From Dactylonectria macrodidyma (Eukaryota > Ascomycota > Sordariomycetes > Hypocreales > Nectriaceae), in NCBI GenBank assembly GCA_020744425.1, contig JAGMUV010000002.1, positions 5,190,501-5,254,500 on the forward strand: a stretch of 64,000 nt of DNA, read 5' to 3'. Under the pieces are notes generated by a model. That model saw only the letters and a list, made by a program, of their open reading frames with translations. It was not told the origin of the DNA and did no database searches. The position numbers and the translations under genes are program-made. Shown in pieces: positions 44,040-55,960 of the stretch. Every line of letters begins with the position of its first letter. Position 1 is the stretch's first letter.

Positions 44040-46041
44040 ATGGCGAATCCAACCCGGCTGCCCGAACTCGCCCGCGACTCGGAACTGTCCACCACCTTCC
44101 AATCCGACCTCACGATCCACACCAAGCCCTCGAGCCGCCGAAACGCACCCAAAGCAGAAGTATGGCGTCAAGAGAAGATGTTAGGTCATGGGGGGTTCGG
44201 GGTTGTTTGGCTGCAGCGCAGAATAAGCGAGTCTCGAGTGGCGCCCGAACTTCGTGCCGTCAAGCAGATAGAGATTTCCGATCGCAACTCTGGCGCAAAG
44301 GGTTACGTGCGTGAATTGGAGGCACTAGCGAAATTCTCACAGGATAGAGTACTTCGATCACCTTTTTTACCATGTTTGGTGATCACCAGCTAACTCTGTC
44401 CTGTTAGTACAAGGAATTCTTCATCACATCATATGGATGGTACGAGAGCTCTGGCTATCTTTATATCGCCATGGAGTATTGCGAGTATGGCAACTTGAGG
44501 GCATATATAAAAGACTTTGGAGGCTTGTCGCAGGATGACCAGGCACAAGATATCGCCGCCCAAGTTCTGGGAGGGCTGGTCATGATGCATGAGGTTGGCT
44601 TCGCCCATGGGGACATAAAACCAGAGGTGTGTGCCATCTCCTTGGCGACGCCATCGCACTCTAACATGTTTTCTAGAACATACTTATCAAGAGCAGGCCA
44701 CCCGAAGACGAGTGGTGGGTGAAAGTTTGCGATCTCGGACTTAGTAGACGGACTGCAACAGTAGCTGGATCGACAACTGTTCACGGGACGCCCGGTTTCC
44801 TGCCTGTGGAGATGATCGGATTCAAGGGCGACCCAAAAAAGGCAAACCCATATTTGGCAGATATGTGGTGCTTCGGTGAGACCATCTTCCAGATGCTTAC
44901 CGGCGTTCCGGCCTTTAGCAACCTCGCCGACCTCATCAACTATAGCAACAAAACCACTCCGTTCCCAAGCGAGCTCCTAAAGAAGGCAAACGCAAGTGAT
45001 GGTGCACTAGACTTTGTGCGTTCACTTATGCAGGCGGATCCGAATCAGAGATTCACCGCGGCCAAGGCACAAGATCACCCATGGATGACCTCAGCATCAG
45101 AACAGTACGAAATCTCTCGAGAATCTACGTCATTCGAAGCTCACCATCACCAAGAGCCTGTTGCAAGATATATTACCCCGGCTGAACAGTCAACCAAGGC
45201 CTCTGCGACTTGGACTACGGTAACAGATGCCGGTTTCTCAATGACTCCAAGTGTTTCCACAAATCCAGACACCGTGATGCTACAGAGCAGGAGATCAACC
45301 CAATCTTCCATTTCGCATGAATACACCACTGCGCCGTCTACGGTATCGGAAAACGCGACAAGTTCATCAACAATGGAGCACGAGACGGTCAAGGTCAATC
45401 CCCGAGTCACCAGGGCCGATTCGCCAGCTCAGGCACCCGAAAGAGAATCATACTCACCAGATTTGAGGATATTTACAGAAGAGACATCAGTCCGCTTCCT
45501 GGGTGACTTACTTGGACCAAGAAGACGATCGCGAAAGGGCGCTGACCGGGACCTGAAACGGAATAGCGAGTCAGGTCCATCAACCTCCGCGATCCATTCT
45601 CTTGAGAGGGGACCATACCCCCTGGATATAAATACCGACGCGGAGGAGACTTCGGTGCACCACCAGAACATTGAGCTTGGACCTAACAGACGATCGACGA
45701 TCAACTTTGACCATAGTGTGAAACAAGACACTGAGTCAGATCTGTCTACACAGAGGAGTATCAGCACAGCGCTGACCGTTCCCAATTCCCACACATCCTC
45801 CATCCACGACTCAGGAAAAGAGAAAGATGGACGCAAGGGGCCGCTTGGTTGGCTCAAGAGCAAGTACCGCGAGGCCAAGCGGAACGAGGAACTGCTGAAG
45901 AACGCGGCGGCTACAGAGGTATCGCGGGAGACCAGCTCATCCATGCAGCCGGGGGACACCATGGAGTCTGACAGGCCAAAAGCTCGCCGCCCATCTCCTT
46001 CGGGGCGCGTTTTCCACACCGTTCACAGCCTACCGGTCTAG
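44040..46041 (+). CDS. serine/threonine protein kinase with long Ser/Thr-rich tail
   Basis: Three exons (44040-44348, 44408-44626, 44677-46041), joined over introns of 59 and 50 nt, give 630 residues. The kinase domain spans about 42-305: Gly loop GHGGFGVV (49-56), VAIK-type Lys75 in AVKQI, hinge MEYCEYGNL, catalytic loop HGDIKPEN (170-177; Gly replaces the usual Arg of HRD), DLG at 195-197 in place of DFG, GTPGFLPVE in the activation segment and DMWCFGETIF in helix F. Catalytic Lys, Asp and Asn remain, so activity is likely. Residues after 305 are disordered and Ser/Thr-rich, with a duplicated ~50-residue block, and end in a basic amphipathic helix (GWLKSKYREAKRNEELL). The specific pathway is unknown. 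The start follows an in-frame stop. Confidence 0.9.
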
Positions 46042-47243
46042 AATCCTGTCTCAAAAAGAGTTGGGGAATTCAATGGCATTTTCTGAAAACTTACAGTACA
46101 GAGTTTGGTTGTGGAGCGAGATGAGAAGCAATGTCCTTGTGAATGTCAATATCCATCATTTAGGCAGAAAGGCGCCTTCATTGAACTGTTTGGGAAAGAC
46201 AGTTAGAGCAGCCACAGGCGCTGATTCTGGCAGTACCATGGAATTTTATAGACGTCATCGTAATAATACTAAAAGATGTCGATTTATGAAGAAAGGTGTC
46301 CTTTGAAGTAGCCGAACATGTCTTTGCACATAGTAGGCAGTCCCTACCCACCTACCTAGTCTTGACTCATTTAGAGCAAGCACCAGGGCCTCTTCAACGA
46401 CAGAATTTTACTACTATGCTACTTAGAAAGAGCTAAAGCGTCTACCAGGTTGCCCCTCGCACGTAAGAGCAGCCGAAATGTAACAGCTGTACAGTGGTCC
46501 TCAATGCATGTGCCTGGACGACGTGCTAGAGTGGCTGTAAGGGACACTGGGACGATGAAAACACAAATAAAGGCCATGCAATATGGACAAGAGGATAACT
46601 AACGTGTCCACTATGGTACCTATTACGCGCATCAACGGCCAAAAATGTATTTCTGGGACACTGAGATCCCAGTTCTGCCATGACACAAGCTGTACCGTGT
46701 CCTTTATACAACAACCAGACCAACATAGACAAGTTGTGTCCAATACCTAGGTCCTAACCAGAACACACGGCACACTCGCTATGATAGCTGATTTGACTGT
46801 GCAGAGTAGCGACCACAAACAATCCCCTCGACGTGTAGCACGCATTCTAGGCTCGTTCTACCTGTCTTAGCATCGACCTGGACACAATCCGTGCCCAGAC
46901 ACAAGCTTTGAGTTTCGCTAGCTATACACTTCAATTATAATACATGTATTCAATCTGACCACTATGCAAAGCATCAGTACCTAAAGGGAGCCATCGCTTG
47001 CCATTGAACCCAAGCAAAAATAGAAAGCCGTCAACTCCCGTTGCAATCCCGCGTCCAGCCGTGTCCCGAAACCACCCATGCGCGATGATGCATCTAACCA
47101 ATACCACCTTGTAAGTGTACAAAAAGCCCGCTTCAGCAATCATGCCATCGAGTAAAACAAACCAGAGTATTATATCTCTCATGTCCACCAACTCCGGAGC
47201 TCGCCTGTTAACTTATCCTAAAGGAAACAAATGCCGCTTCAAC
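46042..47243. other. 1.2-kb gene-free stretch
   Basis: Sits between the stops of the kinase gene and the minus-strand F-box-like gene. No coding frame of note, repeat or RNA gene was identified. Confidence 0.45.
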
Positions 47244-48607
47244 CTAGAAGATGGGATCGCCGCGGAATGCCTTGGCGATTGTCTTCTTGCAGACCTCGTC
47301 GTCCATGCGCTCGCCGTCCCACAGCACGTAGCCGACGCCTCGCAGACCGTAGACAAAGCGCATGGGCGACGAAGCGTGCGCGCCGAGCCGGAACCGGTCG
47401 TTGATGCCGTCGTAGTTGGCCTTGCTCCACATCTTGCGAGGCTGGTCGTCCGTCTCATCGGCGTCTTCGACCTGCTGTGCCAACCGGTCCATCTCTTCCG
47501 CCTTCCAGACACCGTCCGCAGCGCCGTCGGGCCTCGTTCTGCGGTTGAAGGCGTTGAGGTCGTCTTCCAAGCAGCTCTTGCACAGGTTACTCGCCTCTTC
47601 CAGCGAGCTTTGCCACTCTTCGCAGGTGGTGGCTTGCAGCAGCCGCTGTAAGCGGGGGAGTCCGAGGGAAAGCTGCCAGTCATCCGCCGTCAGCACAAAA
47701 ACGCTCATCATGGGTTGGGTTTGTCGTCTCGGTTCGTCAGACAATTCGCGCGGGCGTACTCACGCAACGTTGTTCCTCGAACAGCTCGCTTCGCTCCGTC
47801 AGCCATTCCGTCAGGTTTCCTCCCCACTGGAAGCCGTTGACGACGACTTCCCGACAGGCCGGGGTTGCAGACAGGATCATCAGCATCACTGTTAAGGGTG
47901 TTCAGGTTAGAAATTCATTTGGTTTAAGTAAACGAAGCATGTCGCCTTGAGGGGCGTATAAGTGTAAACGCACCACCAGTCAGTCGGGTCTCGAGGTAAT
48001 CGTAGATACAGGCTAGCTGCTCGTTGACCCAAGGCGAGTGGCGACCAAAGAAAAGCGCTTTTTGGGCTTCATCAGTCTTGTCGGCGTCTTCCTGGTCGAA
48101 AAAGAGGTTTCCGTAGATCTGGAAGCGATATAGCGCCCGGGAGATGCGGTACAGCTCCCCGTCGGAGAGTCCCTGGCGCGCGGCAGATACCGGGTCATCC
48201 CGGTCCAACCCGTACAGCTTCTGCAGCGTCGCCTCACAGAACTCGCTGCGCACCGTGGTCAGCGCGTCGTCGAGCCTGCTGATGTGAAGCGCCTGGTCGA
48301 GGGTGATGTAGTGGCCGCCGCCAAGAGCGTTAAACGGCGCTCCGTAGCACTCGGTCAGGAATAGGTTCGGGTCGATGCCGTGTTTATCGCGGATCGACTT
48401 TTGAGAGGCATATGCGGCGAGGGCGAGAGGAAGCAGATGGTCGGGGAGCTGGAGTCGCAGCAGGTCGGCAGGGAGACAAGGCGTATCCAGGAAGGCCGTG
48501 TAGAAGATACGATGGCTTCGCAGGATGGCGGGTAGATGCTGGACGTTTCCCACCATCCGAAGGATATCGGCAAGCAAGTGCAACGGCAAGGAAGTGATGG
48601 GTGCCAT
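47244..48607 (-). CDS. F-box-like protein of unknown target
   Basis: Three exons on the minus strand (48607-47974, 47888-47764, 47672-47244), joined over introns of 85 and 91 nt, give 395 residues. The N-terminus MAPITSLPLHLLADILRMVGNVQHLPAIL has the LPxxLLxxIL pattern of an F-box. The rest is helical and includes the conserved-looking YRFQIYGNLFFDQEDAD and RFVYGLRGVGYVLWDG segments, seen in fungus-specific F-box-like families. The frame is open to an upstream ATG at 48676, which would add 23 residues; the internal ATG is chosen because it begins the F-box. The F-box would bind Skp1 in an SCF ubiquitin ligase, but the match is weak and the role is inferred. Confidence 0.75.
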
Positions 48608-48676
48608 TGATCGGTTTTTAGGTCGGTTCACGAGTTCGCGCGTCGTCATTAGAGAGATACGCAAATAGGGAGACAA

Positions 48677-49294
48677 GCTCCCGCGGTGATATAAGGGCCA
48701 TATATGAATGGCCTGAGGTCCAAGGGATTGTCAGATGGCACGACTTGTACGGTGCGGGCTTGGTCCATGCACGTGAAGCTGGCACCGTGGTGGGAGTTTA
48801 TTCGTTGTGGGAGCATCCCCATGGTGGGAGCATCCCGAAATGGCATCATTCTCGCCGTCTCGCCACCTCCCGCATTTTCCCATCTCCCCACACTCGCATC
48901 GATCGGAAACGGGGAGAAGGACGGGGAAAACGGGGAACAGGGGGTTGAGGAGATTTCAGCGCGGCGGGATCAGGGCCAGACCCTGTTTCATGCTTTTCGT
49001 GGTTTTATGCCTTCATGGCCTCATTTCTGCGTCTATTATCTTTTCTGTGAGCCAAGCGTCTAAATTCCCAAAGGTCCGTCGGTTCCGACCGGTCCATGCC
49101 TGACTCTAGTTTGCCATGCCATTGCTCTTTTTTGTATTGGGAGTTGTCTTGAATTCTATTCATCCATGAGCCCATTCGCTCCGTTAATCCGACCCAGAAC
49201 TGACAGCGCATCCAGGGTCTCAACCCATGCTTGGCCTGTGTTGGCTCGTGGAAGTTGCATCCAGTCAACAACCAAGGGGCCGTGAGATGAATAC
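48677..49294. other. intergenic stretch
   Basis: About 600 bases between the F-box-like start and the end of the HAD-type gene, both on the minus strand. GTGGGAGCATCCC occurs twice near 48808-48835 in direct orientation. No supported frame. Confidence 0.4.
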
Positions 49295-50311
49295 TCAAGC
49301 GTCCGCGGGGACAGCAACGGCCTCCTCGACAGCCTCCTTCATGCAGGGCTCATCCTCGACAGAGACTGGAGGAATCGCGATGCCAAACTTCTCGTAGGGG
49401 AAATCAACCAGGTCGACGAAATACTCGGCCCAGCCGTCGCCAATCTCGCCAAGCTGGTGCAGGTCGATGTCGCCCGCCTCGCCTGTGCGGCCAGCGAGGA
49501 CCTCGTCCTCACGGCCGGCGTATTCCTTCTTCAGCATTGGGTGAGGGCACCAGATGACGCGCATGCCAGCACGGCGGCCAGCCTCGACACCGGGAACCGA
49601 GTCCTCGAAGACGAGACACTCCTCGGGTTTGATCGGGGGCTCTCCAGCGGGGAGAGAGTCGTTGATGGTCTTGAGAGCCAGCAGGAAAATGTCTGGCAGG
49701 GGCTTGCCGCGGCCGGGCTGGAGGCGGGTGTCATCGCCGAGGACGCGACGGTTCGAGGGGAAGACGGAGAAGAGCTCCTCGAGGTGGCTCGTTTTGACTA
49801 GGAAATTTCCTAGGTGCGAGCTGGTGGCAAGGGCAATGTGAACCCGGTGAGCCTCGCGATCGCGGCCGTTGGTCTTGGCGTCTTCGGCAGCGGCGCCATC
49901 CTTGACCTCCCAGTATCGAGTGCGACCGAGGCTGCCGAGCATCTCCGGAATGCCAGGCAGCGGCTTCGTGTGAGGAAACAGCTGCTTCTGGAGGGCCGTG
50001 TTCTCGGCAATGTATTCCTCTGACGTGATGGGAAGCCCGGCCCAGTCGTGGAAGAGCTTGTTGGCGGCGGGCCCGGGGCGGCCCTGTAGTTTGGCTTTAA
50101 TGGACCACGGCAGCGTGCCTTTGCCGTACTTCTCGAGGATCATGTTGACACAGAGGGTGTAGATGTCTTCGGTGTCGAGTAGGAGGCCGTCCATGTCGAA
50201 CAGACAGGCCCGGACGGGCGGGAAGCTGCGCCAAACACACCGTTGTCAGCCGCCGGCTTCGAGCAGGGGGAGGGGAGAGACGGCGCGAACGTACTCGAGT
50301 CGAGGAGCCAT
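49295..50311 (-). CDS. HAD-superfamily phosphatase (GS1/HDHD1-like)
   Basis: Two exons on the minus strand, 50311-50295 (17 nt) and 50225-49295, joined over a 69-nt intron (GTACGT...GCAG), give 315 residues. The very short first exon supplies MAPRLD. HAD motif I is CLFDMDGLLLDTE with nucleophile Asp16 and acid Asp18. Motif II is the Thr/Ser in IALATSSH, motif III a Lys around GRGKPLPDIFLLAL, and motif IV VFEDSVPGVEAGRRAGM with the metal-binding acidic pair. The cap domain is the helical C1 type. The pattern fits pseudouridine-5'-phosphatase/beta-phosphoglucomutase-like HAD proteins. It should hydrolyse a phosphomonoester in the cytosol; the substrate is not known. An extra C-terminal acidic tail is present. 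Confidence 0.87.
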
Positions 50312-51452
50312 TGCAGAGCTAGCGAGGTCGCAATGGGAAAGAGGAGAGCGGGAGGCGACGGCGATTATGTGTACGCGTAAAGGCGATGGAGTCGATCAAT
50401 TCGAGAAGGCGATGTGTCAAGTAGGAAAAGGGCCTGACCTGCAGCGCAAAGAAGGTGGAAAGGTGGCGGCATGGGAATCCCGAGAGTTTTTATCTGGCGG
50501 GTGGCGGGGCAAACCGCCAGGACGTAAACGCGAACGCGGGGCAGTTTTCTGCTAGTGATAAGACTTGGACTACGTGGTTCAACAAGAAGTCTATTTTCTT
50601 ACCTCCTAAAACTGTTTAGGCATTATGTAGCTTAGGCCTCTCTCAACATTGCCTCACCGTCCTTTTGCATTCCTCTTCACCGTCTCCCTTATCAGTTGGA
50701 TAGGAAGCGACATGATGCATCTGGTCTGTGTTATCACGAGCTCTTAGATGCGACATGCGTCTTCTAAGCCACGTTTGGCGGAATATGCACCTTGATAGCA
50801 CGGAAAGCATGTGATAAGCCAAACCCATGGCCCATGTACGTGCCGTGATTCACCCAACGGAAGACATTTGCGACATGCATTAGCATTATAAGTACGCTAT
50901 CGAAAAATGCTGCCGTGTTGGAATTGATCGTGGTCAATGTTGAGTGGACTAGCTGTGACTCATTCGGCGGAGCTGAGAGTTCAGCTCCGAGTATCAATCA
51001 GCCTCGAGCCCTTGCTTGTTTTCGGACACCATTCTAAGCACAATGGCATCCTCCGCTTTATCCCGAAGCCCTAACAAGGAAATTAGTCTACGACCGAAGC
51101 CAACCTTACTCGTCCTTGTCACTCCACCCAAGTGGCCTTCCAGATGATCCAATGTTCTCATTGGCATATATCCTAGTATGCTAGGTACCAACCCATATCA
51201 TATATTGAGATCAACTTAGGCGACTTCAGCTTTCGCCATTTTATAGATGGCATTTTCGACAGAAATGAATCTCAATTAGTCCATTCTTCTGCGTCCTTGG
51301 TCGCACTGGGCCTCATGTGGGGGTTGCACCACGTGACAGGAGTCATTCATTCAACTTCAATCTACGTAGCAAAATAATTATTTCCTTATCAGGATTTGTG
51401 CCAAGCTTTCCTGCTTACTTACCTTTGGACCTTCTGATGAAATAGTTCTTTC
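50312..51452. other. 1.1-kb gene-free stretch
   Basis: Contains the promoter of the HAD gene on one side and leads into the GMP-synthase relic on the other. Short frames on both strands are unsupported. Confidence 0.4.
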
Positions 51453-53527
51453 ATGATGAGCGACATCACTGAAGCGGCTGCGCCACATAGCACCTTTGAC
51501 GTATGTGCGCTGAAGCCCTCATTGTTCACCTTTCAATCAGTTTGTCTGACGTACAATACTTAGACTATCTCTGGTGCTCGATTTCGGATCTCAGATCAGT
51601 CGTCTCATCCTCCGTCGTCTGAGGTCGACCAAAGTGTATGCGGAAATGCTCAGTTGCTAGCACGAAGGACGCTGAGCTCACTGGCATCGTCCATCAGTAG
51701 AAGCCTATCTTTGGTTTGTACTTCTCGGTCGTGACAGACTGGCTAAGAACGATCTGATAAGTATCGGTGGCAGGGATCCAACTCCACCCCGAGATCTCCC
51801 ACACAGCGCGAGGGACCGATATCCCCGGTAATTTTGCTCTCAGGGTTTGTGGCGCTCGTGCAGATTGGGAGACGGAAAACCTCACCGAGAAGGAGATTAT
51901 TCGGATCCGGAAGCTTGTCGGAGACACCGCCCAAGTTGTATGTGTTTCTTCCTACTCCAGCCTGCAAGGTGACTTACTCACTAGCGTACAGATTGGGGTC
52001 GTCTCCAGCGGTGTCGAAAGTACGGTGGCCGCTAAACTGATGAGAGTGGCCATCGGCGATAGATTCCACACTATTCTCGTAGACACCGGTAGGCGACAGG
52101 ATCAATATGATATACTCGCAGGCATAAGACAGGTTCTCTAATTCTCCCCCTATAGGTGTGATGCGTCTAAACGAATGCTCGCAAGTTAAGGAAACTCTGG
52201 AGCAGTATCTCGGTATCAACCTTACTATTGTGGATGGATCCGAGCTCTTCCTTGGCCGTCTTGCCGGAGTTCTGGAAACTGAGACCAAGCGAAAGATTAT
52301 CGGCGGGACTTGTGAGTTACCACCTGGGAAGCCTGCTAGCTCATCATATTGACTCGGACAGTCATCGACCTCTTCGAGATTGAGGTACTCCGGTAAGCTC
52401 GCACTTCATCGAACTCGGCTAGGGAGCTGTGGAGAACTAAGAAAAAAAAACCTAGGATTGAAAAAGAAGCAGAGAACACACCTCTTGCCGGTAAGGTCGA
52501 ATGGTTTCTTCAAGGCACCCTCTACGGTCAGTTATCGAACCTATTTGCTCTCTTATGGGGTCAAAGTAGCTAATCTTCGCGCAGCTGATCTCATAGAGAG
52601 CCTCAGCTTCAAGGGGCCTTCGGCTACGATCAAGTGTACGTCTAGCCGCTTCTTCTGTGCGCCCTAGGGAACCACTACTAACACCCTTATAGCCCACCAT
52701 AACGCCGGGGGTCTCCCAGCGCGAATGCAGAACGGCGTAAGTCAGACTACGCGAGGCTCATGGAGATGGGGGCTAACCTAAACAACAGGAGGCGCAGCTT
52801 GAGCTGCTTGAGCCCCTTCGAGAGATGTAGGTCCATCGCCGAAGCCCCTTGTCGCGGTTACTAACATTTGTTTCAAAGGTTCAAGGACGAGGTGAGGAGT
52901 TTTGGTCGCCAGTTGGGAATCCACGAGGATCTCACCATGAGGCATCCGTTTCCCGGCCCGGGTCTCGGGGTGCGGATCATAGGGGAGATCACACCCGAAA
53001 GAGTTGGGATCGTAAGGAAGGCCGATTTCATCTTCATCTCAATGATCAAAGAGGCCGGTATTTATGATAAAGTTCGCGTAAACACCCCCCATTCCCGAGA
53101 TGAGTTACTAATAGAAGACAGATCACCCAAGCCTACGCTGCGCTTGATACGAACAGAGGTGTGTCTTTTATCTTGCCCTTAAACTTGAGCACGGTTGCCA
53201 TATCAAGCACACCTGTGCATGGGACGTTTGCTGACTGAGGTTTGTGCCGTAGCCGTGGGTGTGCAAGGAGATCCCAAGGTTTACGGGTATATCTGCGTTC
53301 TAAGAGCTGTGACCAGCTTGGACATGATGAGCGCCGAGCCGTACGAATTTTCGTGGAGTCTCCTCAAGGCCATCAGTAGACGAATTACCAACGAAGTCGA
53401 CGGCGTCGCGAGGGTTGTTTACGATACGACATCGAAGCCTCCCAGTAAGACGGCTCCCTTCCATTCCTCCTAAATGTCTCCGCACGCAGCAATACTAACC
53501 ACTGTAGGCACGATCGAACTGGAGTGA
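51453..53527 (+). pseudogene. decayed, intron-rich copy of GMP synthase (glutamine-hydrolysing)
   Basis: Translating across thirteen apparent short introns recovers GMP synthase from its N-terminus (MMSDITEAAAPHSTFDTI) to its C-terminus (DTTSKPPSTIELE, TGA at 53525-53527). The glutaminase half is broken. A one-base insertion follows DTI at about 51570. The frame then reads LVLDFGSQISRLILRRL up to EMLSC, and about 100 or more residues, including the catalytic-Cys segment, are missing before TGIVHQ. A TAG interrupts that segment. The ATP-pyrophosphatase half (from GIQLHPEISHTARG at 51774) is complete in frame, but its P-loop SGGVDS reads SSGVES. Splice sites after 51774 all fit. GMP synthase normally makes GMP from XMP, ATP and glutamine. 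I infer a paralogue that cannot act alone as a glutamine-dependent enzyme. Confidence 0.85.
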
Positions 53528-54646
53528 TGAGTCACTCGTATGGTTTGAATAGACTGGTTTCTTGGCTGCGTTCCCAACACGTACCTGCCTTGTGTTGAGC
53601 CTGATGCATGAGACATGGGACATAAAATGGGACCTGAATCAAGGCTATTGGCCCTACATTACCATGAACTGGCAGCGACGTCGCCGCCTCGGTGGGTGTG
53701 CAGCAAGCGCAGATCTGTTACAGTACGTAAGGTCCGGTTCCTCCACGGCTTCCCGGACTGCCACCCCATCTGGAGCGTAGTATTTATTCTTCACGGACAT
53801 ATCAATCGTAATAGCAACTAAGGTCTGTTGCTGATGATGATGATGTAGACCATGTCCTACAGTTCCACTTGAGGGAGAACCTGAACACCAGCAGTCGGGC
53901 CTTCCAGAAATCAGAATGGCTCCCGTACATATCGCTATCCTCGGGTGCGACATCCCCGTGTAAGCCGTCAGAAAAGCACGCGGCACGAATAGGGATATTT
54001 TCCAAAACCCTCTAGAAGCTACGAAGCAGGCAGTCAACTGAAGCTGTGGTTCTGAGCCAGTGCATGTATTTCGGCCAGACTTAATTCAACAACCTGGCCA
54101 AAAACTGCATCTGAGATACACATAGAATGCTTCAACTGGAATATTTACTCAAGTGCGCCGAGTCTCTCGTTTGATCTGCGTACAAGCCCTATTGTCGTCA
54201 TCTTGTTCACCCAAAGTTTAGGGTAATCACCAAGCCCTGTAGCAAAGCGGGTGCAGCAGGTCTCAGTGGCACATCTCATAAAATTACAGACTGCCCCTCA
54301 CTAAAAGCCTCATGGTTCCCCACTACGGCTCCTAGCATTTAGTGGATAAGAGGCTAGGTGTCGTGTCCTCCGCAGTCAATCCTTACTGGTGGTCATGGGG
54401 GATGATGATGTGAACCTCACAAAAAATCGCTCCAGCGAACAAGTCAAGTGTCCTCATTCAGCCTCGCAGCATAACTCATCGTCACCTCAGGTGTCCACTG
54501 CCGCAACGGACTACCTGTGTGAAGAGTGCAAAGCGCTAGTCTCGGAAACCCAGTCCGTCACTCTACCAGGCGTAAGCCAGGATCTGTGATAGAGTCGCGA
54601 CGAAGATCAGGCTGCTGCACACGGAACCAAGCGACTGGGAGCAGAG
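53528..54646. other. 1.1-kb gene-free stretch
   Basis: Sits between the GMP-synthase relic and the TPR gene. A plus-strand frame at 54389-54589 just upstream of the TPR start has no recognisable feature and could not be spliced in frame to it. Confidence 0.4.
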
Positions 54647-55743
54647 ATGGCCTCACCGCCGCAGGCAACGACAAGGGCGAGTGAAGATGCAAAGCCCGTT
54701 GAGTCAAAGGGACAAGTGGCTGCGGGGAAGGAGAAGAAAGACGTTGCCGCAAATGAGGCCGACGTCGAGGAACTGAGGTTCTCCCCAGAAGAGGAAGCGG
54801 TACGTCGTATTCAATGAGGTTGACATTCGGACTTTGTCGAACAAAACGATTCGACAATACCTCATCTTCATTTTAATGCAGAACCATCTCAACAAATTTT
54901 TGTTAAAGCCTTATCTCATCCGCATCATTTCTAACGCACCCGCAGGCCCTCGTCGAGGAATCCAACGCTGCCAAAGCCGAGGCCAACTCCCTCTTCTCTT
55001 CAAAACAGTACCAGGACGCCCTCGACAAGTACGACGACGCCATTTCCTCATGTCCCAAGTACCTGCTCTACCCCCGTGCCGTCATCCAGAGCAACATCGC
55101 GGCGTGCCACCTGAAAGTTGAGCAGTGGGCAGACGCCATCAAGGCAGCGACGCAGGCGCTCGACGGACTCGCGAAGCTTGAGCGCGAAGATCCGCGGCTC
55201 AACCCGGAAGCCAAGACGGGTTCCGACCAGAAGCAGGTAGATGGGGTCAAGATTATAGAGCCCAATCCCAAGGAGGACGAAGACGACGTCGAGGAGGAAA
55301 TCATCAGCTCCGGCGCCTCCCGATCCGCCCCGGCGCCTCCGTCCCCGGCCGACGAGGCCCGCACGACGCTCCTAGCCGACATCCAGCGCATCCGGAGCAA
55401 GTCACTCATGCGGAGAGCCCGCGCGCGTTCCGAGGCCGGCGGTTGGCAGAACCTAGCCGGCGCTGAAGACGACTACCGAGCGCTGGCGGCGACACCGGGC
55501 CTATCGCCGGCCGACATGCGCATCGTCCGCGCCCAGCTCCGCGACCTCCCGCCGCGCACAAAGGCCGCCCAGGAGCGCGAGATGGGCGAGATGTGGGGGA
55601 AGCTCAAGGACTTGGGCAACGGCATCCTGAAGCCGTTTGGACTGAGCACAGACAACTTCCAGATGGTCAAGGACGAGAAGTCTGGAGGGTACAGCATGAA
55701 CTTTCAACAGGGCCAGGGCGGTAATAGCGGTGGCTCTTCATGA
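54647..55743 (+). CDS. TTC1-like tetratricopeptide repeat protein
   Basis: Two exons, 54647-54799 and 54946-55743, joined over a 146-nt intron (GTACGT...CGCAG), give 316 residues. The first exon is acidic and Lys/Glu/Ala-rich. The second opens with a TPR array: EESNAAKAEANSLFSSKQY, YDDAISSCPKYLLYPRAV and NIAACHLKVEQWADAI give the paired helices. An acidic, Pro-rich insert (about 135-175) follows, then a further TPR-like pair and the conserved C-terminal GKLKDLGNGILKPFGLSTDNFQM segment, characteristic of TTC1-type proteins. These bind Hsp90/Hsp70-type clients or small GTPases in animals; the fungal role is inferred. The ATG chosen follows stops in the frame and heads the acidic exon. Confidence 0.85.
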
Positions 55744-55960
55744 TAAAAAGGAGCCTTTTAGTCGAAATACACCATTTAATCGTCCTGTTGAAGACGACTA
55801 AATCCAGCCCGGCTGAAGCCTTTCCATGAAATCCGTTTACTGAAGGCAAAGCCGCGTCCGGTTTCTCACAACGGGATGCCCTTTGCCCATCATAGATCCC
55901 TACCTATATGCTAACGAAACATCAACACGCCAGTATCCCGCATTCCCAGAAACGGCAATT

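Noticed and set aside
54389..54589. 66-codon plus-strand frame before the TPR gene with two CxxC-like pairs
   Set aside because: A GTAAGC donor exists near its end but no acceptor joins it in frame to the TPR gene, and the sequence has no family match.
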